Assembly: GCA_020634885.1 (NCBI GenBank)
Contig: JACKAW010000002.1
Span: 552,546-616,545 of the forward strand
From: Anaerolineales bacterium
GTDB lineage: Bacteria; Chloroflexota; Anaerolineae; Anaerolineales; Villigracilaceae
DNA length: 64,000 bases
Direction: 5' to 3'
The notes under the pieces are model-generated. The model saw nothing but the letters and a program-made list of their open reading frames with translations. It searched no databases and was not told the DNA's origin. A program made the translations under genes and the position numbers. The number at the start of each line of letters is the position of its first letter. The first letter of the stretch is position 1. Shown one piece after another: positions 33,235 through 40,460 of this stretch.

Positions 33235-34467
33235 ATGAACGCCAGAAACTTAACCCGCATTTTGATGCTGGCGGCAGTGATTGTGAGCGCGTTGGGAATG
33301 CAAACCCCGGCACATGCACAAGAACTTGGCGCACAGATCATCATCCGCAGTACAACTTTTTGGGATGCCGTTTTCAATGGCACGGTAAACGCAAACCGCT
33401 ATGAACGCTGGTCTCTCCAATTGGTGGAAGCAGAGAGTTTTACGATCTCAGTGATTGCAACCTCTGGAAACTTAACCCCAAATATCTACCTGTTGGATGC
33501 GAACGATAACGAGATTTCGATGGTAACCGGCAACCTCTCAAACGCTGTTTTGAGCGCCAGCCAGCCAGCCGGTGAATATTACATTCAGATTCAACCTAAT
33601 TCTGGCGAGGGTACGTATCTAATGGAAATTACCCGCACAGAACAGGTAAACGAGCCTGGTTCTGCTGTAATGCTGAACCCCGCCTCTGTTCTAACCGGGG
33701 GTACTTCTATTGGAACTGTAATGCTGACCAACGTCCCAACCAGCGGATATGCCAGTGCAGAATTTATCTGTACCTACGACCCCGCCCTGATCTCCATTAG
33801 TAATATTGCAGATGCGGGTTTGTTCGGCTCAGACCCCGCCGCTGTGACAAATGGTCCTGCCAACGGCTCCTTTATTTTTGCTGTGGCAGGCAGTAATGGG
33901 CAGCGTGCAACCGATGATGGCGCTGTTTTCAGCTTTACCGTCACCGCCCTGGCAGCCGGACAGGCGCAAATTAGTTGTGTGGGTCGTGTCTCCACTGGCG
34001 GTGCGTTGCAAGAGCTTGCTATTTCTCCTGCCACTCTTACGATCACAGAACCTCTTGGAACGTTGACGGGCTCTGTAACGGCGAGTAAACCCGTTACTGT
34101 GACTTTGTACAAACAAGATGGATCCGTTCAAACAACAGCCACACCAGATGCAAATGGAAATTTTTCCATTCAGGCTCCGGCAGGCGTTTATACGGTGATC
34201 GCCTCGGCTATTGGACACCTAAAAGCCCAAGGTAACCCCACCCTTACCGCTGGAACCACTACTGCACTACAGACAGTGGCATTGCCCGCAGGGGACATTG
34301 ATGGAAATGACGTCATTGACCAGTTTGACGCGCTCACCATCGGTATGAACTACAACCTTGCCAGCCCATCTGCCGCTGACTTAAATAATGATGGCACCAT
34401 CAACGTGCTTGACCTTGAAATTCTTGCAGCCAACTATCACCAGGCAGGCGCATTAGCCTGGCAGTAG
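33235..34467 (+). CDS. Exported protein with PPC-like, cohesin and type I dockerin domains
   Basis: The product (about 410 residues) has a Sec signal peptide (LTRILMLAAVIVSALGMQTP, cut after AHA). A PPC-like beta-sandwich follows (about 30-130; YERWSLQLVEAESF). Next is a cohesin-type domain (about 140-280; GTVMLTNVPTSGYASAEFIC, YDPALI, GSFIFAVAGSNG). A carboxypeptidase-regulatory-like domain (about 285-350) precedes a C-terminal dockerin with two calcium loops (GDIDGNDVIDQFDALTIG and DLNNDGTINVLDLEILAANY). It could bind other cohesins through its dockerin and other dockerins through its cohesin. AAAAGGAG before the ATG at 33235 sets the start. Confidence 0.85.
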   Translation: MNARNLTRILMLAAVIVSALGMQTPAHAQELGAQIIIRSTTFWDAVFNGTVNANRYERWSLQLVEAESFTISVIATSGNLTPNIYLLDANDNEISMVTGNLSNAVLSASQPAGEYYIQIQPNSGEGTYLMEITRTEQVNEPGSAVMLNPASVLTGGTSIGTVMLTNVPTSGYASAEFICTYDPALISISNIADAGLFGSDPAAVTNGPANGSFIFAVAGSNGQRATDDGAVFSFTVTALAAGQAQISCVGRVSTGGALQELAISPATLTITEPLGTLTGSVTASKPVTVTLYKQDGSVQTTATPDANGNFSIQAPAGVYTVIASAIGHLKAQGNPTLTAGTTTALQTVALPAGDIDGNDVIDQFDALTIGMNYNLASPSAADLNNDGTINVLDLEILAANYHQAGALAWQ

Positions 34468-34487
34468 ATTCACAACATCGCCAACTG

Positions 34488-34519
34488 GGGCGCGCCGCCA
34501 AAATAAAACCGGCGCGCCC
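34488..34519 (+). repeat. GC-rich hairpin between the dockerin and anchored-cohesin genes
   Basis: GGGCGCGCCG (34488-34497) and CGGCGCGCCC (34510-34519) form a perfect 10-bp stem with a 12-base A-rich loop and no T-run. It sits just before the ribosome site of the next gene and may act as an mRNA-stability or attenuation element within the operon. Confidence 0.55.
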
Positions 34520-34534
34520 TTCATGGAGACCTCA

Positions 34535-35200
34535 ATGAAAAAACTTCTTCTGCCCTTGTTTGTATTTATTTTTTGCTTTGCTTTTGTTCCCGCACATGCC
34601 CAATCGCAAGAGTCGATCTGGCTGACGGTGAGTGCTGCAAGTTTTAAGACCGGCGAGACGGTGGTTGTCACCGTGAATGGCGCCTCGGCTGCCCCTATTC
34701 AGGGAATTACCTTCCAGGTCCGCTATGACCCGGCATGTATGAAACCGGTCAATGCTGCCACCTCCATCCCAAGTATGAATGGGCTCTCCCTCCCGCAGAT
34801 CGATGGGTTGGTGGATGCTTCCTTTGCCAGCACAACCCCACAAACAGCCAATGGGGTTCTTGCCGAGGTGCATTTCATTACGCTTGGGGCTTGCAATACC
34901 AATGTTCATCTTGAGAGTGCGGCTCTGGTTGTAAAGAATGAATCGGGGTTTGCCGCGCCGATGCCGGGGGTTACCGTGGATGGGCAGAATATTGCTGTTG
35001 CCATTAGCGCAGAGCAGGGAACCTCTCAAGACCTGCCCTTGTTGGGAACTCCGCTTTCATTGGGAGATCAGCCCGATGGGACCGAGCAGGCTTCTCTTTC
35101 GTCTGGAACCGCAGTGATGCTTGCCCTGATCTGTATCCTGCTTCTTATTGGTATTTTCTTCCTGATCCGTGTTCTTCGGAGCGACGATCCGCGCGGATGA
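34535..35200 (+). CDS. Membrane-anchored cohesin-domain protein
   Basis: The 221-residue protein has a signal peptide (KKLLLPLFVFIFCFAFVP, cut near AHA), one cohesin-like domain (about 25-155; SFKTGETVVVTVNGASAAPI, FQVRYDPACMKPV, ANGVLAEVHF) and a C-terminal helix (VMLALICILLLIGIFFLI) followed by RVLRSDDPRG, which would anchor it in the cytoplasmic membrane. It is the natural surface receptor for the dockerin proteins encoded on either side. GGAG seven bases before the ATG at 34535 sets the start. The family call rests on pattern, since cohesins diverge strongly. Confidence 0.78.
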   Translation: MKKLLLPLFVFIFCFAFVPAHAQSQESIWLTVSAASFKTGETVVVTVNGASAAPIQGITFQVRYDPACMKPVNAATSIPSMNGLSLPQIDGLVDASFASTTPQTANGVLAEVHFITLGACNTNVHLESAALVVKNESGFAAPMPGVTVDGQNIAVAISAEQGTSQDLPLLGTPLSLGDQPDGTEQASLSSGTAVMLALICILLLIGIFFLIRVLRSDDPRG

Positions 35201-35239
35201 TTCTGGCATACCCCAGCCAGCGAATTGGAAAAGTATGTT

Positions 35240-37696
35240 ATGAAATTCAAGACATCAACCAGGGTTTTTCTAATGGCAGTCGTTATTCTCTCAGCCATAC
35301 CGGGAATTGCGTCTGCTGCTAGTGCCCCGCCTGTGGATATGTTCCAATTACCGTGGGAGCAAGGCAAGGCTTGGGTTTCTTATGACGGTCTTGATAATGG
35401 ATTAAAGCGGTCGAGTACCAGTCCGCATAATTACAAGAATGGCGGCGCCATTGATTTTGCCCCGCGCGTAAAAATGACAGTTGGAGAAGATACTTCCAAC
35501 GATTGGGTGGTTGCCGCTGCGGCAGGGACGGTGTATCAGGTGGGCTCTTGCTACATCAAGATCGAACACGGGAATGGCTGGATCACGGAATACTGGCATC
35601 TCGATAACATTCAAGTGACCGCTGGCAGCACGGTTAGCCGTAACCAACGCATCGGTATCATTCATAATAATGCCAATGCACAGGTTTGCCCGGGGAATGA
35701 ATACCCGGGACCTCACCTGCATTTTGTTTTCCGTCCAAATGTACTCGATACCCGTTTTGCAGGGTGGACGGTAAATTACAACATTTTTACGAACAAAACT
35801 ACCTATACCAAAAATGGGCAGACGCTTCCCATTCTTACGCCGCTTATGAACATCCCTGATCTTCAAACCGTGATGCGCGGTATTTTAGATTGGGATAGAA
35901 CCTATCTTGGAAGCGTGGATCCGTACCGAAATGAACGCTGGTCTCTTTTATTGGTTGAAGATGCGCAGTTTGATATTTTCGTAAGTCCTTCATCTATTGG
36001 ACTGGTGCCAGTTATTGTTTTGCTGGATGAAAATGGAAATGAAATTACACGGGCGAACGGTACTCTTTCTTCAACACAACCGGCTGGCTTTTATTATGTA
36101 GAAATACGCTCAGAGGCGGGTACGGGCTACTATGAAATAGTCGCCACAAAATCCACCTCGAACGGGGCCACGGTAACTCCCACTTTCACGGCAACGCTTC
36201 CACCTACCGGAACTCCCATCCCTTCAGAAACGGTTACGCCGGAAATAGCGACGCCCACCCCTACAGGGATCATAAACGCCACTGAATCCCCGACTCCTAC
36301 GGTAACTGTGACACCATCACCAACAGAATCGTTGACATCTACCGCAACAGCCACTGCAGATTTGACCTCTACAGCAATTGCTGCGACACAAACTGCTATG
36401 TATGAGACATCGGTGGCGGCAACACAAACCGCGATCACAGGCACATTTGTTGCCGAGACACAAACTGCATTCGCTGGAACACAGACTGCGATTGCAGGCA
36501 CGTCTATTGCCGAGACACAAACCGCATTCGCTGGAACACAGACTGCGATTGCAGGCACATCTATTTCCGAGACACAAACCGCATTTGCCGGAACACAGAC
36601 TGCGATTGCAGGCACGTCTATTGCCGAGACACAAACCGCATTTGCCGGAACACAGACTGCGATTGCAGGTACGTCTATTGCTGGAACGCAAACCGCATTC
36701 GCCGGAACACAGACTGCGATTGCAGGCACGTCTATTGCCGAGACACAAACTGCATTCGCTGGAACACAGACTGCGATTGTAGAAACGTCTATTGCCGGAA
36801 CACAAACCGCATTGGCGCTGACGCCGACTGCGATCCCAACGCCATTGGGACCGTACGTACTTGTCGATGTGATCCAGTCACCGCTTGCACTTGGGCAGAC
36901 CAGTCTGGTCAACGTCAGTCTAAATAATGTGCCGCTTGATGGATATAGCGCCGTAGAATTTATTTGTGCTTTCGATCCCACCATTCTGGAAGTTAACAGT
37001 ATACAGGCAGCTGAACTCTTTGGCGCTGAACCAGCTTCCGCACTTAACGGACCGGAAAATGGTCAATTCATTTTTGCCATTGCAGGCAGTAACGGGCGTA
37101 AAGACACTTCCAGCGGAACCGCATTCACCTTTGCAGTACGCGGCTTGCAGGTCGGCGAATCGGCGGTGCAGTGTACGGCTCGGGTTTCAACAGGAGCAGG
37201 CGCACTACAATCTATAGAATACATTCCCGATATTGTGACGATCATTGATTCCTCCATCACACCTACCGCCACCCAGCCGACGATGGCATTCGTCACAGGG
37301 CAGGTGCTTGCATCGAAACCGGTCACTATTCAATTGTATGATGCCGGTAATGTTCTGGTTGTTTCACAGGCTGCAAATTTAGACGGCACGTTCAACATTC
37401 CAGTTGGCGGAGGCTCCTATACCATCAGCGCATCGGCAGAGGGATACCTGAATGCTCAAGGCTTCATCAGCCTGACGAATGGAACCGTGACCACCATGCA
37501 AACCGTGACTCTGCCCGCAGGTGATATCGACGGAAATAGCGTGATCGACCAATTTGATGCCCTTACCATCGGGATGAATTACAACGCCTCGATCCCCGCC
37601 GTGGCTGATCTCAACAACGACGGTGTGATCAACATCCTGGACCTTGAACTGCTGGCAGCCAACTACCGTAAATCGGGGGCGCTTGCCTGGCAATAA
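35240..37696 (+). CDS. Exported M23-type peptidase with PPC, tandem repeat, cohesin and dockerin
   Basis: The 818-residue modular protein starts with a signal peptide (RVFLMAVVILSAIPGIASA). An M23/LytM-like peptidase follows (about 30-190), with the metal motifs HNYKNGGAIDFAP and PGPHLHFVF. A PPC-like domain (about 205-305; RNERWSLLLVEDAQF) leads to a Thr/Pro-rich linker and six 19-residue repeats (ETQTAFAGTQTAIAGTSIA, about 405-530). A cohesin-like domain (about 535-670) and a C-terminal dockerin (GDIDGNSVIDQFDALTIG, DLNNDGVINILDLELLAANY) complete it. The dockerin, cohesin and PPC parts resemble those of the protein at 33235. It may bring a cell-wall hydrolase to the anchored cohesin. The ATG at 35240 has GGAAAAG upstream. 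Confidence 0.85.
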   Translation: MKFKTSTRVFLMAVVILSAIPGIASAASAPPVDMFQLPWEQGKAWVSYDGLDNGLKRSSTSPHNYKNGGAIDFAPRVKMTVGEDTSNDWVVAAAAGTVYQVGSCYIKIEHGNGWITEYWHLDNIQVTAGSTVSRNQRIGIIHNNANAQVCPGNEYPGPHLHFVFRPNVLDTRFAGWTVNYNIFTNKTTYTKNGQTLPILTPLMNIPDLQTVMRGILDWDRTYLGSVDPYRNERWSLLLVEDAQFDIFVSPSSIGLVPVIVLLDENGNEITRANGTLSSTQPAGFYYVEIRSEAGTGYYEIVATKSTSNGATVTPTFTATLPPTGTPIPSETVTPEIATPTPTGIINATESPTPTVTVTPSPTESLTSTATATADLTSTAIAATQTAMYETSVAATQTAITGTFVAETQTAFAGTQTAIAGTSIAETQTAFAGTQTAIAGTSISETQTAFAGTQTAIAGTSIAETQTAFAGTQTAIAGTSIAGTQTAFAGTQTAIAGTSIAETQTAFAGTQTAIVETSIAGTQTALALTPTAIPTPLGPYVLVDVIQSPLALGQTSLVNVSLNNVPLDGYSAVEFICAFDPTILEVNSIQAAELFGAEPASALNGPENGQFIFAIAGSNGRKDTSSGTAFTFAVRGLQVGESAVQCTARVSTGAGALQSIEYIPDIVTIIDSSITPTATQPTMAFVTGQVLASKPVTIQLYDAGNVLVVSQAANLDGTFNIPVGGGSYTISASAEGYLNAQGFISLTNGTVTTMQTVTLPAGDIDGNSVIDQFDALTIGMNYNASIPAVADLNNDGVINILDLELLAANYRKSGALAWQ
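36455..36796 (+). repeat. 57-bp tandem repeat, six units, in the M23 protein gene
   Basis: Units begin at 36455, 36512, 36569, 36626, 36683 and 36740, with a degenerate part-unit after 36797. Each encodes (E/G)TQTAFAGTQTAIAGTSI(A/S). The units differ at a few mostly synonymous bases (GCATTC/GCATTT, GCTGGA/GCCGGA), so expansion is fairly recent but not brand new. The repeat is rich in Thr, Ala and Gln and is probably an extended cell-surface stalk. Confidence 0.92.
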
Positions 37697-37723
37697 CAAA
37701 GGAAGACCGACCCCTTACCCCAA

Positions 37724-37765
37724 CCATACGAGACCACCCAGTACGGGCGGTCTCGTATGGTTTTT
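37724..37765 (+). terminator. Intrinsic terminator after the M23/dockerin gene
   Basis: CCATACGAGACC pairs with GGTCTCGTATGG and is followed by TTTTTGC. It closes the cohesin/dockerin operon before htpG. Confidence 0.85.
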
Positions 37766-37839
37766 GCTCTCTTACAAAATTTTTATGCTTATGTACTATA
37801 AATGGTGAAAATCCTTCAATATTTTTACAGGAGGCAACC

Positions 37840-39687
37840 ATGACGGATGCTCAACAATTTACCTTCAAGGCAGAAACCAAACAACTGCTGCACATTCTCA
37901 TACACTCACTGTATAAAGACCGTGAGGTCTTTTTGCGTGAACTGCTCTCAAACGCCTCAGATGCGATGAACCGCCTGCGGTTTGAAATGTTGACCAACCA
38001 GAATGTGTTGGATGCGGATGCTGAATTGAATATCCATGTAAAGGTGGATAAAGACAACCGCACGATCACAATTCAAGATACCGGCATAGGAATGACGCAG
38101 GACGAGCTTGTGGATCACCTTGGCACCATTGCCCAATCGAGCGCGCGCAAATTTTTGGAGGCGGCGAAGGAAAAAAATCAAGATGCTTCCGGCTTGATCG
38201 GTCAGTTTGGCGTGGGCTTTTACTCGGTCTTCATGGTGGCAGAGTGGGTGAGGGTCACCTCACGTTCTTTCCGCCCCGATGCCCAAGCCGTGACCTGGTA
38301 TGCCACTGGCGATGATACCTATGAGGTCAGCGCGGCAGAGATGACCGAGCGTGGCACACATATTGAAATTAAACTAAAAGAAGAAGCCGCCGAATTTGCA
38401 GAAGAGTATCGTATAAAGAACATCATCCATAAACATTCTGATTACATCGGCTTTCCCATTTATTTGGGCGATGAAGAGAATCCTGTAAACAAGCAGACTT
38501 CCTTGTGGCGCACAGCCCGTAATGAGATCACTGCCGAGCAATATACGGATTTTTACCGCCAGACCACGCTTGATTTTGAAGAACCGCTCATGCACACTCA
38601 CATGGTCACAGATGCGCCGGTGCAGTTGTATGCCATGTTGTTCTTCCCCGCCAAGGCAGAACGCAACATGTTCTCGCTCCGCAAGGATGATGGACTGAAG
38701 TTGTACTCGCGCAATATCCTCATCGATGAATACAACAAAGACCTGCTGCCGGAATATCTGCGCTTTGTGCAAGGCGTGGTGGATTCGGAAGACCTGCCGC
38801 TCAACGTTTCGCGCGAAACGGTGCAATCCAGCGGATTCATACCCAAACTCAAGAAGGTGCTTACCAATCAGGTCATCAAAGAGTTGGAAACGTTGGCAAA
38901 GAAAGATCCAGAAAAGTACGCCTCCTTTTGGGGAGAGTTTGGGGTGTACCTCAAACAAGGGATTGCCGCCAACCCGGCAGATGCCGATACCATCACACCG
39001 TTGCTGCGGTTCAAAACAAATACCTCTCCTGATTCCTGGTCTTCGTTGGATGAATATGTCTCACGCATGAAAGATGGGCAAAAGGTTATTTATTACATTA
39101 CAGGCGAAGATCACAGGGCGGCGCTGCGGAGTCCGCATTTGGATGCGTTCAAGGCGAATGGCACCGAAGTGTTATTGCTTACCGAGCCGATGGACGCATT
39201 TATGTTGATGGGCTTGCACAAGTTCAAAGACTACGAGTTGAAAAGCGTCAGCGGGGCAGAGGTTGATGGGGCAGAGCAGCCCAAGGCGGAGTCTGAGGCG
39301 GAGAAAATTCCTGAGGACGACTTCAATGCCCTCATCGAAAAATTCAAGCAAGTGCTCGGCGAGCGTGTCACCGATGTGCGTGCCAGCAGCCGCCTGGTTT
39401 CGTCAGTCGCACGGTTGGTGGATGCGGATGAAAATTCCAACCCGGAACTTCAGCGTGTGTATAAATACTTGGGCAAGGAATACGAAGTGCCGAAGAAGGT
39501 GCTGGAGTTAAACCCCGCACATGCGATGTTAAAGAGCCTATTGAAAACAGACGGAGAGTTGCAGACCATTATTATTGAACAGGTCTTCGATAGCGCCCTG
39601 CTGGTGGAGGGTTTACACCCTGATCCTTCGAGTATGGCAGCACGCGTACAGCAGATCATGGAAGCGGCGTTGAAAGGGCAAAAATAA
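37840..39687 (+). CDS. htpG: Molecular chaperone HtpG (Hsp90)
   Basis: This ATP-dependent chaperone works as a dimer in the cytoplasm. The 615-residue protein has the GHKL ATPase signatures RELLSNASDAMNRLRFE, QDTGIGMTQDEL and GLIGQFGVGFYSVFMVAE. The middle domain contains the catalytic Arg loop PLNVSRETVQSS, and the C-terminal dimerisation domain ends with ARVQQIMEAALKGQK. The length is normal. ACAGGAGGCAACC is a strong ribosome site. It is preceded by a terminator and followed by the c-di-GMP riboswitch region, so it is monocistronic. Confidence 0.97.
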   Translation: MTDAQQFTFKAETKQLLHILIHSLYKDREVFLRELLSNASDAMNRLRFEMLTNQNVLDADAELNIHVKVDKDNRTITIQDTGIGMTQDELVDHLGTIAQSSARKFLEAAKEKNQDASGLIGQFGVGFYSVFMVAEWVRVTSRSFRPDAQAVTWYATGDDTYEVSAAEMTERGTHIEIKLKEEAAEFAEEYRIKNIIHKHSDYIGFPIYLGDEENPVNKQTSLWRTARNEITAEQYTDFYRQTTLDFEEPLMHTHMVTDAPVQLYAMLFFPAKAERNMFSLRKDDGLKLYSRNILIDEYNKDLLPEYLRFVQGVVDSEDLPLNVSRETVQSSGFIPKLKKVLTNQVIKELETLAKKDPEKYASFWGEFGVYLKQGIAANPADADTITPLLRFKTNTSPDSWSSLDEYVSRMKDGQKVIYYITGEDHRAALRSPHLDAFKANGTEVLLLTEPMDAFMLMGLHKFKDYELKSVSGAEVDGAEQPKAESEAEKIPEDDFNALIEKFKQVLGERVTDVRASSRLVSSVARLVDADENSNPELQRVYKYLGKEYEVPKKVLELNPAHAMLKSLLKTDGELQTIIIEQVFDSALLVEGLHPDPSSMAARVQQIMEAALKGQK

Positions 39688-39796
39688 CCCCTTGCAGGTG
39701 AGGTTAATCACGTTTGCAAATACCTATCAAATTATTGCGCTGCAACTATTCTGTAAGGAGAATCAATCGGATGCGCATGTTATAGTACATGTACAT

Positions 39797-39888
39797 CCGA
39801 TTAAGGCAAAACCGGTGAAAGCCGGTGACGCAAAGCTATGGGTCTACCGTCATCACAATGACCATGACCGCCAGGCCGCCGAAGATAC
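39797..39888 (+). promoter_or_regulatory. Cyclic-di-GMP-I (GEMM) riboswitch
   Basis: The core matches the class I cyclic-di-GMP aptamer: AAGGCAAAACCGG, a stem ACCGGU closed by a GAAA tetraloop and GCCGGU, then the hallmark GACGCAAAGC, UAUGGGUCUACCG, and the second-stem return GACCGCCAGGCCGCCGAAG. The GNRA loop would dock on a receptor in the second stem. A preceding hairpin pairs AATCGGATG (39765-39773) with CATCCGATT (39794-39802), overlapping the aptamer's 5' edge. An intrinsic terminator lies 20 bases downstream and the controlled gene begins at 39993. Whether ligand turns expression on or off cannot be read directly. Confidence 0.85.
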
Positions 39889-39907
39889 CATTGTTGCATA
39901 GTCCTAT

Positions 39908-39939
39908 CAGCCTGGCTTATTGAAGCCAGGCTTTTTTAT
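39908..39939 (+). terminator. Expression-platform terminator of the riboswitch
   Basis: GCCTGGCTT-ATT-GAAGCCAGGC followed by TTTTTTATT lies between the aptamer and the first gene. It is placed to be the terminator that ligand binding would favour or prevent. Confidence 0.8.
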
Positions 39940-39992
39940 TCGGATGGCTGTTTCGGATCGTTTTTCATTTGTTTCTGATAAGGAGAAAAGCC

Positions 39993-40358
39993 ATGTTTAA
40001 ATTTTTGAAAGTTGTATTTGCAGTTGCCGCTGTTGTTGCCATTGTGGTAGCGTCCTATGCGTTTGCTGCAGCCAATGTAGTTCCTGATACGAAGGCTGGT
40101 GATGGTTTGGGGGATGTTACCGGTTATACCGTGACGGATGTTGCTTACACCCTTAATGCCGCTGATCCGTCCAAGCTTGATAGTGTCGCTTTTGATCTGG
40201 GCGCTGCTGCTCTTACGGGGCAGGTTAAGGTTCAACTTGTAACCAGTGGCACTTGGTATGGTTGCACCCTCGATACCGGCACGGTTTGGGAATGCACCAC
40301 AACTGGGCTGGATGTTTCCACGATTGATCAGTTGCGTGTGGTTGCTGCCAGTAACTAA
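39993..40358 (+). CDS. Small secreted protein under c-di-GMP riboswitch control
   Basis: The 121-residue protein has a clear signal peptide (FKFLKVVFAVAAVVAIVVAS, cut after AFAA) and a mature part of about 95 residues with alternating polar and hydrophobic residues (VTGYTVTDVAYTLNAADPSK, LTGQVKVQLVTSG) and two Cys that could form a disulfide. I predict a small beta-sandwich. The setting, next to a SipW-type signal peptidase, recalls the TasA/camelysin matrix proteins, but I see no clear sequence match. AAGGAGAAAAGCC before the ATG at 39993 sets the start. Confidence 0.75.
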   Translation: MFKFLKVVFAVAAVVAIVVASYAFAAANVVPDTKAGDGLGDVTGYTVTDVAYTLNAADPSKLDSVAFDLGAAALTGQVKVQLVTSGTWYGCTLDTGTVWECTTTGLDVSTIDQLRVVAASN

Positions 40359-40431
40359 GCTCATATCTTATGGATGCCGGATTTGTTCCCGCATGTGCCC
40401 TTTGTTGGCAGGGTGGCAGTGGGAACAAGCC

Positions 40432-40451
40432 CGGTACTTGTAAAAGTACCG
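40432..40451 (+). repeat. Palindromic hairpin before the signal-peptidase gene
   Basis: CCGGTACTT-GT-AAAAGTACCGG-type palindrome (about nine pairs) lies between the secreted-protein gene and the peptidase start. If the peptidase began at the upstream ATG 40374, this palindrome would be coding, so it favours the later start at 40461. It may dampen read-through so that more of the secreted protein than of the peptidase is made. Confidence 0.5.
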
Positions 40452-40460
40452 GTATTCCTC

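Noticed and set aside
36455..36796. CRISPR array
   Set aside because: The 57-bp units are directly adjacent without spacers, differ by synonymous codons and are in frame with a large exported protein.
36130..36984. Open frame of 284 residues on the minus strand, and another Cys-rich one (36317-36805)
   Set aside because: Both are mirror images of the 57-bp tandem repeat of the plus-strand M23/dockerin gene. The repeats keep all frames open. No ribosome site or family match is seen.
40374..40460. N-terminal extension of the SipW-type peptidase by 29 residues
   Set aside because: It contains a perfect palindrome, has no clear ribosome site and is absent from the usual family layout, which begins just before the first membrane helix. 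It is not excluded.
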